Assembly (NCBI GenBank): GCA_029215795.1
Contig: JARDYH010000002.1
Coordinates: 131,261,001-131,325,000 of the forward strand
Reading direction: 5' to 3'
Length of the DNA stretch: 64,000 nucleotides
Source: Anniella stebbinsi
Taxonomy: Eukaryota > Chordata > Lepidosauria > Squamata > Anniellidae
Below, piece by piece: positions 45,701 through 57,915 of the stretch (positions within the stretch are counted from its first letter, which is position 1; each line of letters starts with the position of its first letter). The position numbers were made by a program, and so were the translations under genes. The notes below the pieces were generated by a model that saw nothing but the letters and a program-made list of their open reading frames with translations, made no database searches and was not told the DNA's origin.

Positions 45701-46284
45701 GAGTATTTCTTCCAGATTTTTTCTAATATTACTTTGAGAAACTACTCAATTGGAACTAAGCAAGCTTTTTCTGGAATTCATTCCATATTTTCAGTATAGA
45801 AAAAAACAGCAAACAACAATGTTAGAATATGAATGGTGCCTTTGATCTTTCTTTTGAAACCAAGGGAGATATTTCAAGGAATACTTTTATTCTCCAATGA
45901 CATAGGTGATTCCATTCTCCCAACCTTGGTTCTATAGCTGTGCTGTCTGTAGTTCAGTAATAGAGGGATATATTGGGCATGATATGTATTATTATTTTAT
46001 TTTGCTTTCTGGTGTGGCTGGTGTGTTTTAAAACCCTTTTATTTATTTTTCTTGTGTACAATCATTTAACTTTCTTTTTCCCTCTTCCTTTTTTTTTACC
46101 ATTTTTGTAATCTGCAAATAGGCATATGTATTGAAAGAGTGGAATTTGAGCTGTTTTGGGGTGTGATAATATAATGTAGAAAGGATAGTATAAACATCTT
46201 CTCCCAGCTCAAAGACATTTTACAAGACTTCAGATCTGGGCCAGAGATCATGGTTATTTATTTTCCTTTTTTATTTTAAGAAAT
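42733..46284. other. Intronic, no gene
   Basis: One clear unit of the CTTACTTAACCGGGACTAAG / CTCAGTGGGACTTTCCTCTG family lies at 43185-43258. The rest is unique, AT-rich. Frames up to 99 codons have no motif. Confidence 0.4.
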
Positions 46285-46405
46285 ATTTATATATACTGCC
46301 CTTCATTAAAAAATATTCTATTGGTTCACAGTAATGCTAACAAAAATACAGCACCAATAAAACCATAAAATGCAGAGAGAGATACAGCAGATAAAACTTT
46401 TTGTC
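46285..46405 (-). mobile_element. Probable L2-like tail fragment
   Basis: TATTTATATATACTGCCCTT followed by TTGGTTCACAGTAATGCTAA and an A-rich run resembles an antisense LINE 3' end with a decayed hairpin. No ORF. Confidence 0.4.
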
Positions 46406-46854
46406 TAGGAAATGTGAGCTTTCCTTCCTTCCCATGTGATGTTGCTGTCTGCATCTTAAGATATGGTAATGGGCACTCATTTAACATAATGTTGGGGCCA
46501 ACCTATAGGAATCTTGAATTGTGATGAGTGATCATTATATTGTTTGAAGGAAATTATTCCTTACCTAGAGAACCAGCCATATCCCTACTCAGTCCATGGC
46601 GATCCTTTGCTTGCTGAGGTATGTTCTCACACATTCTGATTCAGCCTTACAAGTACGTTCACAAAGGGTAATTTTTAATAACCCACACATACCCACGTTA
46701 GTAATTTGAAGCCAAAAATGAGGATGGGGGAACCCCAATACCTGTAAAGCTCCAATTCCTGATCATCTGGAGGAGACCAAGTGGGATGGGAGACCAGTAT
46801 GGGAGACCAAGTGAGTGGATATTTTGCAGGCCTGTTCTAATTTGAAAAATCATC

Positions 46855-47037
46855 ATAATTCAGTCATAGAGTATATATTCTGTGCTGGAAGTTTCAGTTT
46901 TAGTCCCTGGCACTCCAGGGAGGGGCTGCAAAAGACTTGTATTTGAAACCTGGAGAGCTGCTGCCAAAAAATGTAGACAATATTGAATTAGATGGACCAG
47001 TGGTCTAACTTGGTGTAGGGCAGCTTCCTATGTTTCT
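46855..47037 (+). mobile_element. tRNA-derived SINE (second type), decayed head
   Basis: TCAGTTTTAGTCCCTGGCAC (B box region), then GAAACCTGGAGAGCTGCTGC, CAATATTGAATTAGATGGAC, CAGTGGTCTAACTTGGTGTA and GGCAGCTTCCTATG. Directly followed by an L2 fragment. Confidence 0.8.
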
Positions 47038-47425
47038 AATTAAAATCATAAATACAAGACAATAAAATACAATATACAATTTAAGAAGTTTCAAACCACA
47101 GGATAAAATAATAACCAAATATAACCTACCCACAGTGCAACGGATTAAATACAATGCCAGATTTAAAACAGAAACTGGAAAACTAAAATGCCTGGGAAAA
47201 TAAAAAGGTCTTCATCTGGTGCCAAAAAGAGCACAGTGTAGGCACCTGGTGAGCCTCTCTGGGAAGTTCATTCCACAACTGGGATGCCAGAGCAGAAAAG
47301 GCCCGCTTCTTAGGAGCCACCCACTGCACTTCCTTTGAAGTTGATCTTAAGGTTGGGCTGGCGTATATGGGAGGAAACAATTCTTCAGGTTACTTGGTCC
47401 CAAGCCGTTTAGGACTTTGAATGTT
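47038..47425 (-). mobile_element. L2 LINE 3' fragment
   Basis: Minus-strand ORF2 end (47183-47380) with TSKEVQWVAPKKRAFSALAS, QLWNELPREAHQVPTL and WHQMKTFLFSQAF, then an A-rich 3' part. Same subfamily as 1445-1968. Confidence 0.85.
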
Positions 47426-47935
47426 AATACCAGCAGTTTGAATCTGACCTGTACATGGACTGGCAGCTAATGCAGATGGAAAAGTACTGGTATAATATGA
47501 TTATGCTGGCCATCAGCAATCTTGCTGCCCTATTTTGGACCAGCTGAACTTTCTGGGCTGTTTTCAAAGGCAGCCCCACGTATAACATGTTGCAGTAATC
47601 CAGACAAGAGGTTGTCAGAGCATGTAGCTAGACAATCTCTGTCTAGCTAAGGACACAATTGGTATATCAGACTAAACTAATCAGTGCTCTGTGCTACCAA
47701 GTTCACTGTGCCTGAAGTGACATTTCTGGGTCCAGGAACTCTCTCAAACTATGAATCTGATCCATTAGGGGGGAGTGCAGCCTGCTCCAGTACAGGTTGG
47801 ACATCACTTAGATGGGCAGACGAACCACCCGCTAATACTGAGTCTCACCTGGGTTTGATGAAACAGAGAGATAGAGCTGGGTGTCATCCATATATTTGTG
47901 GGGCCATGCTCCTAGGGTGCTATCAAAGGAGGTGA
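47426..47935. repeat. Unclassified interspersed repeat, partner of 57270-57650
   Basis: Holds TTGCAGTAATCCAGACAAG, GGGGGGAGTGCAGCCTGCTC and GGGCAGACGAACCACCCGC, in the same order as TTGCAGTAATGTAAATGGG, GAGGGAGTGCAACCCCCTC and GGGCAGGCAAACCACCCAC at 57.3-57.6 kb. It continues the L2 fragment to its left and may be an upstream part of the same LINE strand read antisense, or a separate repeat. Confidence 0.55.
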
Positions 47936-48289
47936 AGACAAAACTTAATTTCTAAAAATAGAGACAATTTAGCTTAAGCTTATATGAGTATCTTGCCATC
48001 TGCCCTGCAAGAAAGCCCTGCTCCTTCATTCTACGGTGTAGCATCAGACTACTGTTGCTCAATAGCAAGGGGAACAGTAGTCAATACATGTTCAGAGGTA
48101 CTTATATGCACAAGGTTTCGGGAGATTTTGCTTGCAATGTTCCTGCTATTTGTAATCATTTCAATTACTTCATATAAGGCAACTCTAGTATGGTGTTCTT
48201 TCTTTGTTTCTCCTCTCTGTTGATATCATACTACAGCCTGAATGATATGGATGGATACTCTACTGGAAATCTTTGAATTGTTATAAATT

Positions 48290-49692
48290 ATTGCGCAAGT
48301 CCGGCTTCAGGCCTGGTTTTGGCACGGAAACAGCCTTGGTCGCCCTGTATGATGACCTATGTTGGGAGAAAGACAGGGGGAGTGTGACTCTGTTGATTCT
48401 CCTTGATCTTTCAGCGGCTTTCGATACCATCAACCATGGTATCCTTCTGGGACGACTGGTTGAGTTGGGAGTGGGAGGCACTACGCTGCAGTGGTTCCGC
48501 TCCTACTTGGCGGGACGGCTCCAGAAGGTGGTGTTGGGGGACATTGCTCGGCCCCGTGGATTCTCCAGTATGGGGTTCCTCAAGGATCAGTCTTGTCCCC
48601 CATGCTGTTCAACATTTACATGAAACCGTTGGGAGAGGTCATCCGGAGTTTTAGGGTGCGTTGTCATCAGTACGCTGATGACACACAACTCTATTTCTCC
48701 TTTTCATCTTCATCAGGTGAGGCTGTGGATGTGCTGAACCAGTGCCTGGCTGCAACAATGGACTGGATGAGGGCTAACAAACTGAAACTCAATCCAGACA
48801 AGACTGAGATGCTATTAGTGGGTGGTTCTGCTGACCGAATGGAGGGTGTTCAACCTGTTCTGGATGGGGTTGGGGGTTCTCCTAGGACCATCTCTGTCAC
48901 TTGAGGCTCAGGTGGCCTCAGTGGCATGGAGTGCCTTCTACCAACTTCAGTTGGTGGTCCAGCTACGCTCCTATCTGGGCAGGGATAGCCTGGCTTCAGT
49001 TGTCTATGCTCTGGTAATCTCTAAATTGGATTACTGCAATGCACTCTACGTGGGGCTGCCTTTGAAGACGGTTCAGAAGCTGCAGCTTGTGCAAAATGCA
49101 GCGGCCAGAGTGATAACAGGAACCAGAAGGTTCGAGCATATAAGACCTACTCTGGCCCGCTTGCACTGGCTGCCTATACGTTTCCGAGCTCAATTCAAGG
49201 TGCTGGTTTTAACCTATAAAGCCTTACACGGCTTGGGACCACAATACCTGATGGAACGCCTCTCCCGACACGAACCTACCTGTACACTACGATCCACATC
49301 GAAGGTCCTCCTCCGGTTGCCTACTCCAAGGGAGGCACAGAGGGTGGCAACAAGGGAAAGGGCCTTTTCAGTGGTGGCCCCCCAATTATGGAATGATCTC
49401 CCTGACGAGATTCGCCTGGCGCCAACATTGTTATCTTTTCGGCGCCAGGTCAAGACTTTCCTCTTCTCCCAGGCATTTAACAGCATATGATGAGGTTTTT
49501 TTGTGTTGTTGTGTTGTTGTTGTGCTTTGACCCAGAAGGATATTGTAATTTTAACTTGTTTTTATGCTTTATGCTTTTAAATTTTGTATATTGGTGTTTT
49601 AATTGTTCAATGTTTTTAATTTTTGTAAACCGCCCAGAGAGCCTCGGCTATGGGGCGGTATATAAATGGAATAAAATAAATAAATAAATAAA
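48290..49692 (+). mobile_element. L2-clade LINE, 5'-truncated, second subfamily
   Basis: Starts in the RT palm: SGFRPGFGTETALVAL near 48300, LLILLDLSAAFDTINH near 48391-48438, a frameshift near 48560, then GVPQGSVLSPMLFNIYMKP and YADD at 48671-48682. A second frame change lies near 48840-48910. The C-terminal part (to 49490) is intact: SKLDYCNALYVGLP, FKVLVLTYKALHGLGPQYL, FSVVAPQLWNDLPDEI, VKTFLFSQAFNS. The 3' tail has the stem ACCGCCC (49629-49635) with GGGCGGT (49653-49659), then TAAATAAA. Endonuclease missing, so dead. The antisense L2 tails at 20027 and 25756 end in this hairpin type. Confidence 0.9.
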
Positions 49693-52600
49693 GTTTGGAC
49701 TGCAAGATTTTTAAGATTTATTAAAATCCGGCTGCTGCTGGATTCATTAATTATCTGAAATAAACATTTGCCACCTTTCTGTTGCCTCTTTTTAAAATGG
49801 GTATGATTTATCCCTCTCCTATGGTGGAAAACTGGATTACCTGGCATGTTTGTTTGTTTGGTTTACTTACATAATTTTGTTAGTTCATTGTGAAGAATTC
49901 TGGGGTTCTCAAATAAACAGCACATAGGGGGTTGTCTTGGTGCAGGCAGAGCTGAGCTGCTGGTGCTTCTTATGATAAGAACCTCCTTTCGTGAGCAATC
50001 TTGGCAGAAATGTCACTTCACATCCACATTATTACCTATATTCTGGCCAGACACTTAACCATCCCAGACAAACAGCATTCCACCCCTCCAGGCAGGATAG
50101 GAGGAAGGAAAGATGTGAAAGACCTATTAGGTCATGCACAGTCCATTTCTCCAATCCTTAAGCGTGTGTTTAGGAAAGAGAGTTGTGCCTCTTAATGCTG
50201 CAGAATGTTGACGGGTTTTACTTTGATCCCTGAAAACAGTATACAGTAATCAAAGCTTAAACCGCTTTGGATGAAGTAATTGCTTAACAATCACATAAAA
50301 ATAAAATGGTTCAACAAATGACAATTAGGACTTGTGATATACAGAACAGATGCATTCAGTGTACCATATTATAATGTGCTAATACAAGATTGACAGCACA
50401 ATAATAGAAGAGAACAGCTACTCAGCCTATAATTCTAAACCAAATGTGAGGCTGTCCACAGAACTCAAATCCTAACAGGCTGTAAAATTAGAGGTAACAT
50501 GGCACAAGGGTCAAAAAGACTCATTAGCAGGTTGGCTGTGAATTGTGGGAGGGGGGAGGAATTCCTGACCTTGAATTTGTCTAAGCTATCAGTTTGCAAC
50601 TTGTAAGTGAAAAAAACCACACCATGCGAGTACATAAAAGCACTGACTGGAGGGAGGGTGAGTTACATCTCTCCTCACTCAGATGCAACTTAGCAACAGC
50701 CACTGTCTTTAACACCCCAGTGCTAGAACAGGAATTTGCTGATCTAATGTTGCAGTGCAAAATCTCCCACAATTTGGTGTCAAGAAACCCCGGGTAGATC
50801 AGTTAATATTACTGTAAAGCACTAGATAGATTAATAAGACAACAGAGTCAGGAACCAAATGAAATTAACACTGATATGCACATGAAACCCTAATTGGCAT
50901 TCCCCATGGGTATTGGAGAATACCCAGCCACTAAATACTATTGATAGGTGATGGGTGCCCCTGTAGCTCTGTCTTTAGCAATTAAAGAAAACTGGCTTGT
51001 GCCTGCCTCTATTCAGTCAAACCTAAAGAAGGGAACATTTGCAAAAGAGGTAGACTGCCAGTCTCTTTTGAACCTAGTATCCACAGTCACTTTGTACAAC
51101 AACCAAGTGTTTATGAGCTATTTGTATGAAGAGTAGATGCATCCAGGAACACAGATGATGGGCTGCATAAATGTTTCCTTATAGGGAAATCATTGCCACT
51201 CATATTACATGGACACTTGCAAAAACATTTCTCCATGTTTATCAGGTACTGTTTGCCCCCCTCCCCAAAAATGCAAGAGGACCTGCTCTGTCCAGAACCA
51301 AAGGGATTCCTTACATGACTCAAATGAATGCATTGCTAAAGTGTGCTTCCACGCCTTGGAATATTACGAGACCATTTGTTTGTATACACTGGAGATGAAG
51401 GAAAACACCTGCTGTTACCTGCTTAAGCATAGCTACTATCTCTTGTATTTTTAATTTATTTTTTTGCCCCTGATGCTTTTACAATGCTAACTCTTGCCTT
51501 ATTTACTTCATTTTAGTAATGTCTGCATGTATACATAAAAATATGCCTGCTTAAGCAGATGCCATCAGGAGTTTCCCTTCACACACACACACACACCGTG
51601 TACACAAGCAAATTGCTGCATATTGTTTCAAGAAGTGGGAGGGAGCATGGGCCTCAGGAGCACCACTGTGTTTGTGGTATTCTCAGCTGCCCTGATTTTC
51701 TCTGATTTTGTTCCCAGTATCACTCTCAAACAGAGGAGGATGTGGCTGTATCCCATATTGTGTTGTGATAAGATAATAGAGGAATGGAAAAATGCATTTG
51801 ACATGGTGACTGTATCTAACATTTTGGAATGGATTGTAGTGACTATGTCTGAATCCAGAAACTATTCAGATGCCACTTTAGCGCTGAGGTGCTACGAGTT
51901 GGTGCTGTTATCTTTCAGCCAGGACTAAACTAGGTTTAATAGAAATGACTACTATTACAATTTAACACTTATTTAACTTCAAGTGAGTATGATCCTGGAA
52001 AATGCAAACCTTACAGCAGTAGGAGAAATCCAGTGGATGGCTCCATTAATAATGAAGCAGAAAAGTGTGTGAATATCACCTGTGAGGTAGATCTGGACAT
52101 TGTGCTACAAGGGCCATCTCCAAGGGCTGAACTAAGTGTCAGTCTTATTGAGGCATCCCTGCTGCCATAGTAGTGAGGAAAGCAAAGGAATTCCATGTGC
52201 AGGCATATGGTATATCATTCTCTGAATCCTCTTCCTGCAGGCTTCTCTGCCCTTCCTATTCTCCTCCTTCCTGTATGCCTACTTACAAGCCTTTGACAGA
52301 AATGAGTAACTCTTCTAAATTAGGGGGATCCTCCTTTGTTGCCAAGCAGCCTGTGAAAGTCCTGGGGTTTTCTTGCTTCTCTCCAGCTGCCACTGTGATG
52401 GATTTTCTGTTTTACTGGGGGTGGAGTGAAGAGGAGGATCTCAATTAGACAATGTGGGGGGGGGAAGTGGGGGGAGAGGAGATTATTTTGGAGACACATT
52501 CCCTGCCTACAAATTGCAGTTTAGAATGTGACAAGTTATAAAACACTTGAGTCATCTTTCTCTCTTTCACCCCCACCACGAGAGGTGAGACTGCTAATTC

Positions 52601-54467
52601 TCCCCCCACATTCTCTCTCCCTCATCTCCCCCTCTTTGACTTTCTGCAGCCCACACTCAGGGTATCTCTGAAACAGTGTTTATGTAAGCTGCTCAGGTTC
52701 TGCTGAGCCACAGCGAGAAGCTGTTGTCAGTTCTGAGGAAAGCCCACGTCTGCCCACACAGGAACTCCCAGGCAGGGTTGTGTAACAAGGATGAGGAGGG
52801 GCAAGCAAGCAGCGATTACTTTGGAGCAGGCTGGCCTTGGCTTGGTTAGAGCTTGTGCTGCTGGTTAAATGTACATTTCCTCCCTCTCTATGTAGAATAT
52901 TTATTTAACTAGAGACGCCTGTACAGCTGCAAAGGGAAGAAAGTAGTGCGTGATGTGTAGCACTTTAAAACATGCAAAGTGTTAGGGTCTTTATTTCATT
53001 CACCTTCACAATAACTCAGGGAAGATTGGTCATTTTTCTGTTTTACAGGTGAAGGAATTAGAAGGTGAAAGCAACTTACCTAAAGCCAAGTGAGGGAATA
53101 TGTGACAGAATAACTGTCTGACCCAACTTACTTCCACACTAGCCCTCTTCTCTGAAATTAATGTCATTCAACATCCAGTTATTACGGAGATTCCAGATGA
53201 TGTTGCTGCCAAACTATTTCAGCACAGTGTTCTCTGGGTTGCCTCTCTGTGGTTTTTTTTAAAGTATGCATAGTGCTACTGTCACACTTGTGCAGAAGTG
53301 TGGTTGATGACATGGTTGATGACCTGCATTAGCTTTCCTCCCTCTTAAGCTCCACTCATCGTCCACTCTTTCTGCTTGACAATACAGGAATGGAGGTGAA
53401 GCTTTGATAAAACTGAGAATGTCTATTTCTTGTGTGTTTCTTGTGTGCATGTGTGTTTGTGTGTGCATGTGTATATGTGTGTACCAGAGCTGGCATAAAG
53501 AAAGAATACCACTTTGGAACCCCCCTCCCTCAAATTCCTTTTCTTCCAGCAGCAGCAGAAGAATTGTAAAGTGGCGAAATTTCTCCAGCTATCACTGAAG
53601 TTGACTGGAATAGCTGGAAGGTACAGGACCTTTTCAGGGATGCCTGCCAGCCAATCCTTTAACTACTCTCACCTCATCCTATTATTAGCTTGTTAGGGTT
53701 TTGTCTCCTTACAGCAGTGATAGTTGATAAGGGAGCTTCCAGTGTTGCATTTCAGCCTGGGTAGAATGAATCTCTCAGAGTCCTCACTCTCAGCTATTTA
53801 AATTGACTGTGGCCACCACCTTTGCTTGACTCAGACATTGTGAAGCATGGCAGGAAGCTGCTAAAAGCAGCACCCTTTGATCAGAGTATATTATTTTTAA
53901 AAAAATCTTAATTGCATAGTTGAAAATCGTGATGATTTTTTTTCACGAATGAGGAACTGCCAGGGAACCTAAAATGTCTAATTAAACCTGCAGTCTGAAA
54001 GCACATATGCCTGGGAGTAAACTCCGCTGATCTAAATGGGGCTTACTTCTGAGTAAAAGGCTCTTATCCCATGGGGACAGGCAGGTCATGAGGAATATAG
54101 ATAGGATCAAGTGCTGTATGTAACCACCACTTTAATTCCTCTTACAGTTGACAACAGAAGAGTGATGCCTCAGTAGTGCTAAAGGGTTCTAGTATGGAAG
54201 CAACCCAAGTCCAGCAAACTAACCTCTGAGCAATAAATTCCTTGCTGCTATAGTCCACTCCCATAACATACAAAATAAGCTCCCTAGCCACACTGCTTCT
54301 AAAAATTGTAATAAGCCACAGTTTCATCGCAAGAATGGGTAATATTGATAAAATGTAACACAAAAGGCCTCCCCTTTATATTTTTAAAGATGGAAGTTCC
54401 CATCCAAACAACTTCTAATTTCTGAATCTTTTGTAGACACTGTTTACATTTTTAAAGATGTCCTTTG

Positions 54468-54468
<1 letters not shown>
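49693..54468. other. Intronic, no gene
   Basis: Mostly unique. A CA run lies at about 51582-51597, a G-run at 52456-52463 and a TG-rich stretch at 53430-53485. A GCCTGGGAGTAAACTCC / GGGGCTTACTTCTGAGTAAA unit lies at about 54010-54058. The section 52660-52900 is more GC-rich and lacks repeats, so it could be a regulatory element, but nothing specific supports that. Confidence 0.4.
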
Positions 54469-54498
<30 letters not shown>

Positions 54499-54511
54499 AA
54501 TAATAATAATA
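54469..54511 (+). repeat. (GAT)n/(AAT)n microsatellite
   Basis: About ten GAT units passing into AAT units. Confidence 0.95.
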
Positions 54512-55200
54512 GCTAGCAACTTGCCTTCTAAGAAAAGGCTGAGGTAACATGTTGACTCCTTTCTCCCTGTCATCGCAGACCGATTCCTAGAACTCAACAT
54601 ATATGACATAATTGAATTTAAATAATGTCAAGATACAAACATCACAATTTCACAATATAGGATAACAATATATGAAGAGGGGCCATAGAAAATAGAACAC
54701 TTTAGCAAAGATGCTTGGTATTGTTTATGGATGTGTAAATAAGAGAGGCTACATGAAGGTGAAATGCTCCTGTACTAAACTATAATGCTGTGTCACCTTT
54801 GAGCAGAAACATGCTTGCTTCAAACTGTTGAGGAAAATATTTACATGATGAGATATGTGGCTTTGCCTGCTTCTGTTCTGTTTCTACATTTTACAACTGC
54901 ATAAAAATATTGCCAAAAAGAAATACAAACAGATCCTTTTTTTTTTTTTTGTATAAGATGGCAAACAAAGATTAAAAACCCTATGTTGGCATTATAGATT
55001 TCAATCTCTACAGCTTCTTGTAATGAATCAAATTAAATTAAGGACATCTGCAGCATGATGTGATTTGCAGCTGGGTAACACCTGTAAGTCTGTACAAATT
55101 ATTATATGGTGTCCGTACAAGTAATGTAGGGCATATGTTGTAGTGCAGGCCTTGTAGGTAGGATGTATGTTGAAGATGCCCAAGTAGAACATCTAGTATA
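54512..55200. other. Intronic, no gene
   Basis: AT-rich unique sequence with a T-run at about 54938-54950. Nothing recognised. Confidence 0.35.
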
Positions 55201-55208
55201 GACTAACC

Positions 55209-55619
55209 TAGGGTGACCAACTGTCAGGATTTCCCCGGATTTGTCCTGGTTTTTGTTCTCTTCTGGGTGTCAGGGGGGATTTTCTGTAATTTTCTATAAT
55301 GTCCTGGAAAGACACGCTTTCCCTTTGAAGGCTGCATTAGCATGGTGGGAGGGAATGACATACCTTCTGGAGGTGGGTCATTTCCCTCACACTGCTCCAA
55401 TCAGGCCCTGAAAGGGGAAAATTCCCAGACATTATAGAAAAAGCCCTGATTGGAGCAGTGGAGGGTGGGAATGACACACTTTCTCCTCCTCCACCCCATT
55501 TAGGGCCTTTAAGGTGGTGGAGGTGAATGACATGCATCCCAGAGGCCCCTGAAAGCTGCTTTCCCACCCCCACCCCACTGGGTGTCCTCTTTTTTCGTTT
55601 CCCAAATGTGGTCACCCTA
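55209..55619. mobile_element. hAT-type non-autonomous element with exact 8-bp target duplication
   Basis: 411 bp beginning TAGGGTGACCA and ending TGGTCACCCTA. GACTAACC directly flanks it on both sides (55201-55208 and 55620-55627), the hAT hallmark. Inside are TTTCCCCGGATTTGTCCTGG and two inverted TTCCCTC / GGGAATGACA segments. No transposase frame. The ends match those of 63131-63450 and 61423, though the interiors differ. Confidence 0.88.
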
Positions 55620-55627
55620 GACTAACC

Positions 55628-57269
55628 TTCAAAAGTAAGGGCCAGGTTCCCTTCCTCCTGTGTAATTGGCATTATCTTAAAAGCAATTAACAGCAGTGGT
55701 GGGAAAGACAGAGCATGCCTGTATTGATACTGTTAACAGGTTTGTACAGATGGTTTTAGTGTCTGAATTTTTCTAAGCCACTACAAAGAAAAACAGAATT
55801 CTTGCACATGAAGGTGGGGAAATTCCACATTATCATTTCAATGGTTCTTTACATAAATACTGAAGAATCAGAAAAGCTGGAGGCTTGTTTTCCTCCCAGG
55901 CTCTGAAAAACACTATCGCAGTTCTCGGATTTTAGTCTTTTGCAGCATTACATTTTTATACATATTTATTCATGCAGAACAGAAAGGCTGAGTTTCTCGC
56001 CCTGCCATGGGGAGCTGATGGAAACACTGTTATACATAAGAATGCACCTTCATTTACATCCTCGCTATTTTCCAACAATTGAATCGTATGCAACAGGGTT
56101 ATTTTTATTTGTTCTGATTCTTAAGGTGTGTGGTGTATGTGTGTTGTGGGGGTGGGAGGTTGAGGTTTCTAAGTTTTTCTTCTTCATTTCATTAGTATGA
56201 AAACTCCCCTCTTGAATTTTCACAAGTCATAGAAATACAGAGTTAGTGGGCTTCTATTTCAAAGGGGAACTGGTTTGGTACATATCATGAATTAATGGCT
56301 ATTTCATTTTAATTGAGGCTGTTAACCTTGCTGTGCAACCCATTCATCTTCCAGTTTAATAAATCATTTTGCCTGCATGGAAATCCAGGGTATTACACTA
56401 CTGGATATTGCTTTGGTTAGTATACAGTATCAAAGCTGTATCCTGATTTTCAAATAAAATGCATTTTCATACTAATTGAAATAATAATGTTTCATTCCTT
56501 CGTCTTCCTACCTCTCCTTTTAAAACTTGGAGTCTCCTTATTTACCTTTTATTATTTTGTATGTATTTTTATTTAAACGCTCAATGTTTCCCAAAACTCT
56601 CCTTTTGGCCAGCAGAAAACATCTTCAGCCCCTCTTGCTAGGCACTGCAGGAGTGAACACATCTACCCCCATTCAGTCCTAAATATTTTTGTTTGTCTTT
56701 CTGTGCCTATCTAATACCTTGGCTCTGTCAAGGCTGAGTTTGACATTTCTGCTGGATTTCCTCACTAGAACTGTCACTGAACTCGCAAGGGTATTTATAG
56801 TCAGACAATAATGTATCATTGCAAATAATGTCCCTATGGGAAGGAAAGGTAGCCAGGGGCATATGTGAGCAGGACAGTGGAAACCATTACTTGCATGACA
56901 GTAGCAACCAAGAACCTTGCCATAATGATTTTTCTTAGCATGCTAGATGCTGTGTAAGCTGTCCTTGACCAAGAAGCTTAATTTGGAATGAGCATGGACA
57001 AAATGTAACACAAAAACAAGATAACTCTGCTCTACCTCTTTTCACCCTTGGCTTGCCATCACATATAAAGCAGTAATATTAATATAAATTTACTAATATG
57101 GGTTTTAATAACTCTTTCCATTTATATTGGTGTCATGAGTTTGCAGTTTGGAAAAAGCCTGAAAATTAGGATTTCAACCCATAACTATTCATTTGAATTT
57201 AGTAGATTCAAATTGCATGACCGAGAGATCCCCAGAAGAGGAAGACTAAGTGCTTCATCTGTTCCCAGT
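55628..57269. other. Intronic, no gene
   Basis: Unique AT-rich sequence. Frames up to 86 codons without motifs. Confidence 0.35.
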
Positions 57270-57650
57270 TAGTACCTCACAGCCATATTCTGTACCAATA
57301 GAAGTTTTCAAAACGTTTCAACACAGCCCTTCCTGCAACATATTGCAGTAATGTAAATGGGAAGTTACCAGGGAATGAACCAGTAAAGCCAAGCTATCTG
57401 TATCCAGATAGGATCATAGCTGGCATACTAGCCTAAACTGGTAGAAGATGCTCTAAGCCAAAGGCTGCTTTTGCTTTTAGTGGCAAGGATGAATCAATTG
57501 GAACTCCCAAACTATTATCCTGGTCTTTTAGAGGGAGTGCAACCCCCTCCAGAACAGAACATCTGGGCAGGCAAACCACCCACAAACAATACCTCCATCC
57601 TGTCTGGATTGAGCCTCAATTTATTGGCTCTCTGGAGATGGAAATATATC
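57270..57650. repeat. Unclassified interspersed repeat, partner of 47426-47935
   Basis: Shares ordered landmarks with 47426-47935 and extends further with CATCCTGTCTGGATTGAGCC, TCAATTTATTGGCTCTCTGG. Not a gene: the 63-codon frame inside has no domain. Confidence 0.55.
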
Positions 57651-57668
57651 GTATATGTATAAATATAT

Positions 57669-57715
57669 GTATATATGTCTAGCATCATTCAAGAAATGAT
57701 GCTAGACATATATAC
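57669..57715. repeat. Perfect 21-bp hairpin
   Basis: Arms 57669-57689 (GTATATATGTCTAGCATCAT plus T) and 57695-57715 are exact inverse complements around a 5-base loop CAAGA. Too short for a typical pre-miRNA. Confidence 0.9.
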
Positions 57716-57768
57716 TGTTCCATTCTGTATTGTGATTGTGGCTGGCTTCATTCAAGAGCTTCTCCACA

Positions 57769-57915
57769 GGAGTGATTTATTACACGCTCTTGATTGGTCA
57801 CTCATGGAAGTTTGCAGGTCCTTTTCATGATGTCGTCAACCTCCAGTGCCTCTCCCAACATTTTCAAATGGGAATTCATTTCAGATAACTCTGAAAATGC
57901 AGTAATAAATGGGAA
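57769..57915. mobile_element. Short relative of the 20987-21375 element
   Basis: TGATTTATTACACGCTC, then TCACTCATGGAAGTTTGCAG, GTCCTTTTCATGATGTCGTC matches the left part of 20987-21375. The right end AATGCAGTAATAAATGGG is the inverted terminus. It appears internally deleted. Confidence 0.55.

Noticed and set aside
51623..51928. 101-codon frame with a hydrophobic N-terminus
   Set aside because: It resembles a signal peptide by chance only; no family match, and no supported splice sites.
57669..57715. A microRNA precursor
   Set aside because: Perfect arms with a five-base loop and only 47 bases in all do not fit a normal pre-miRNA.
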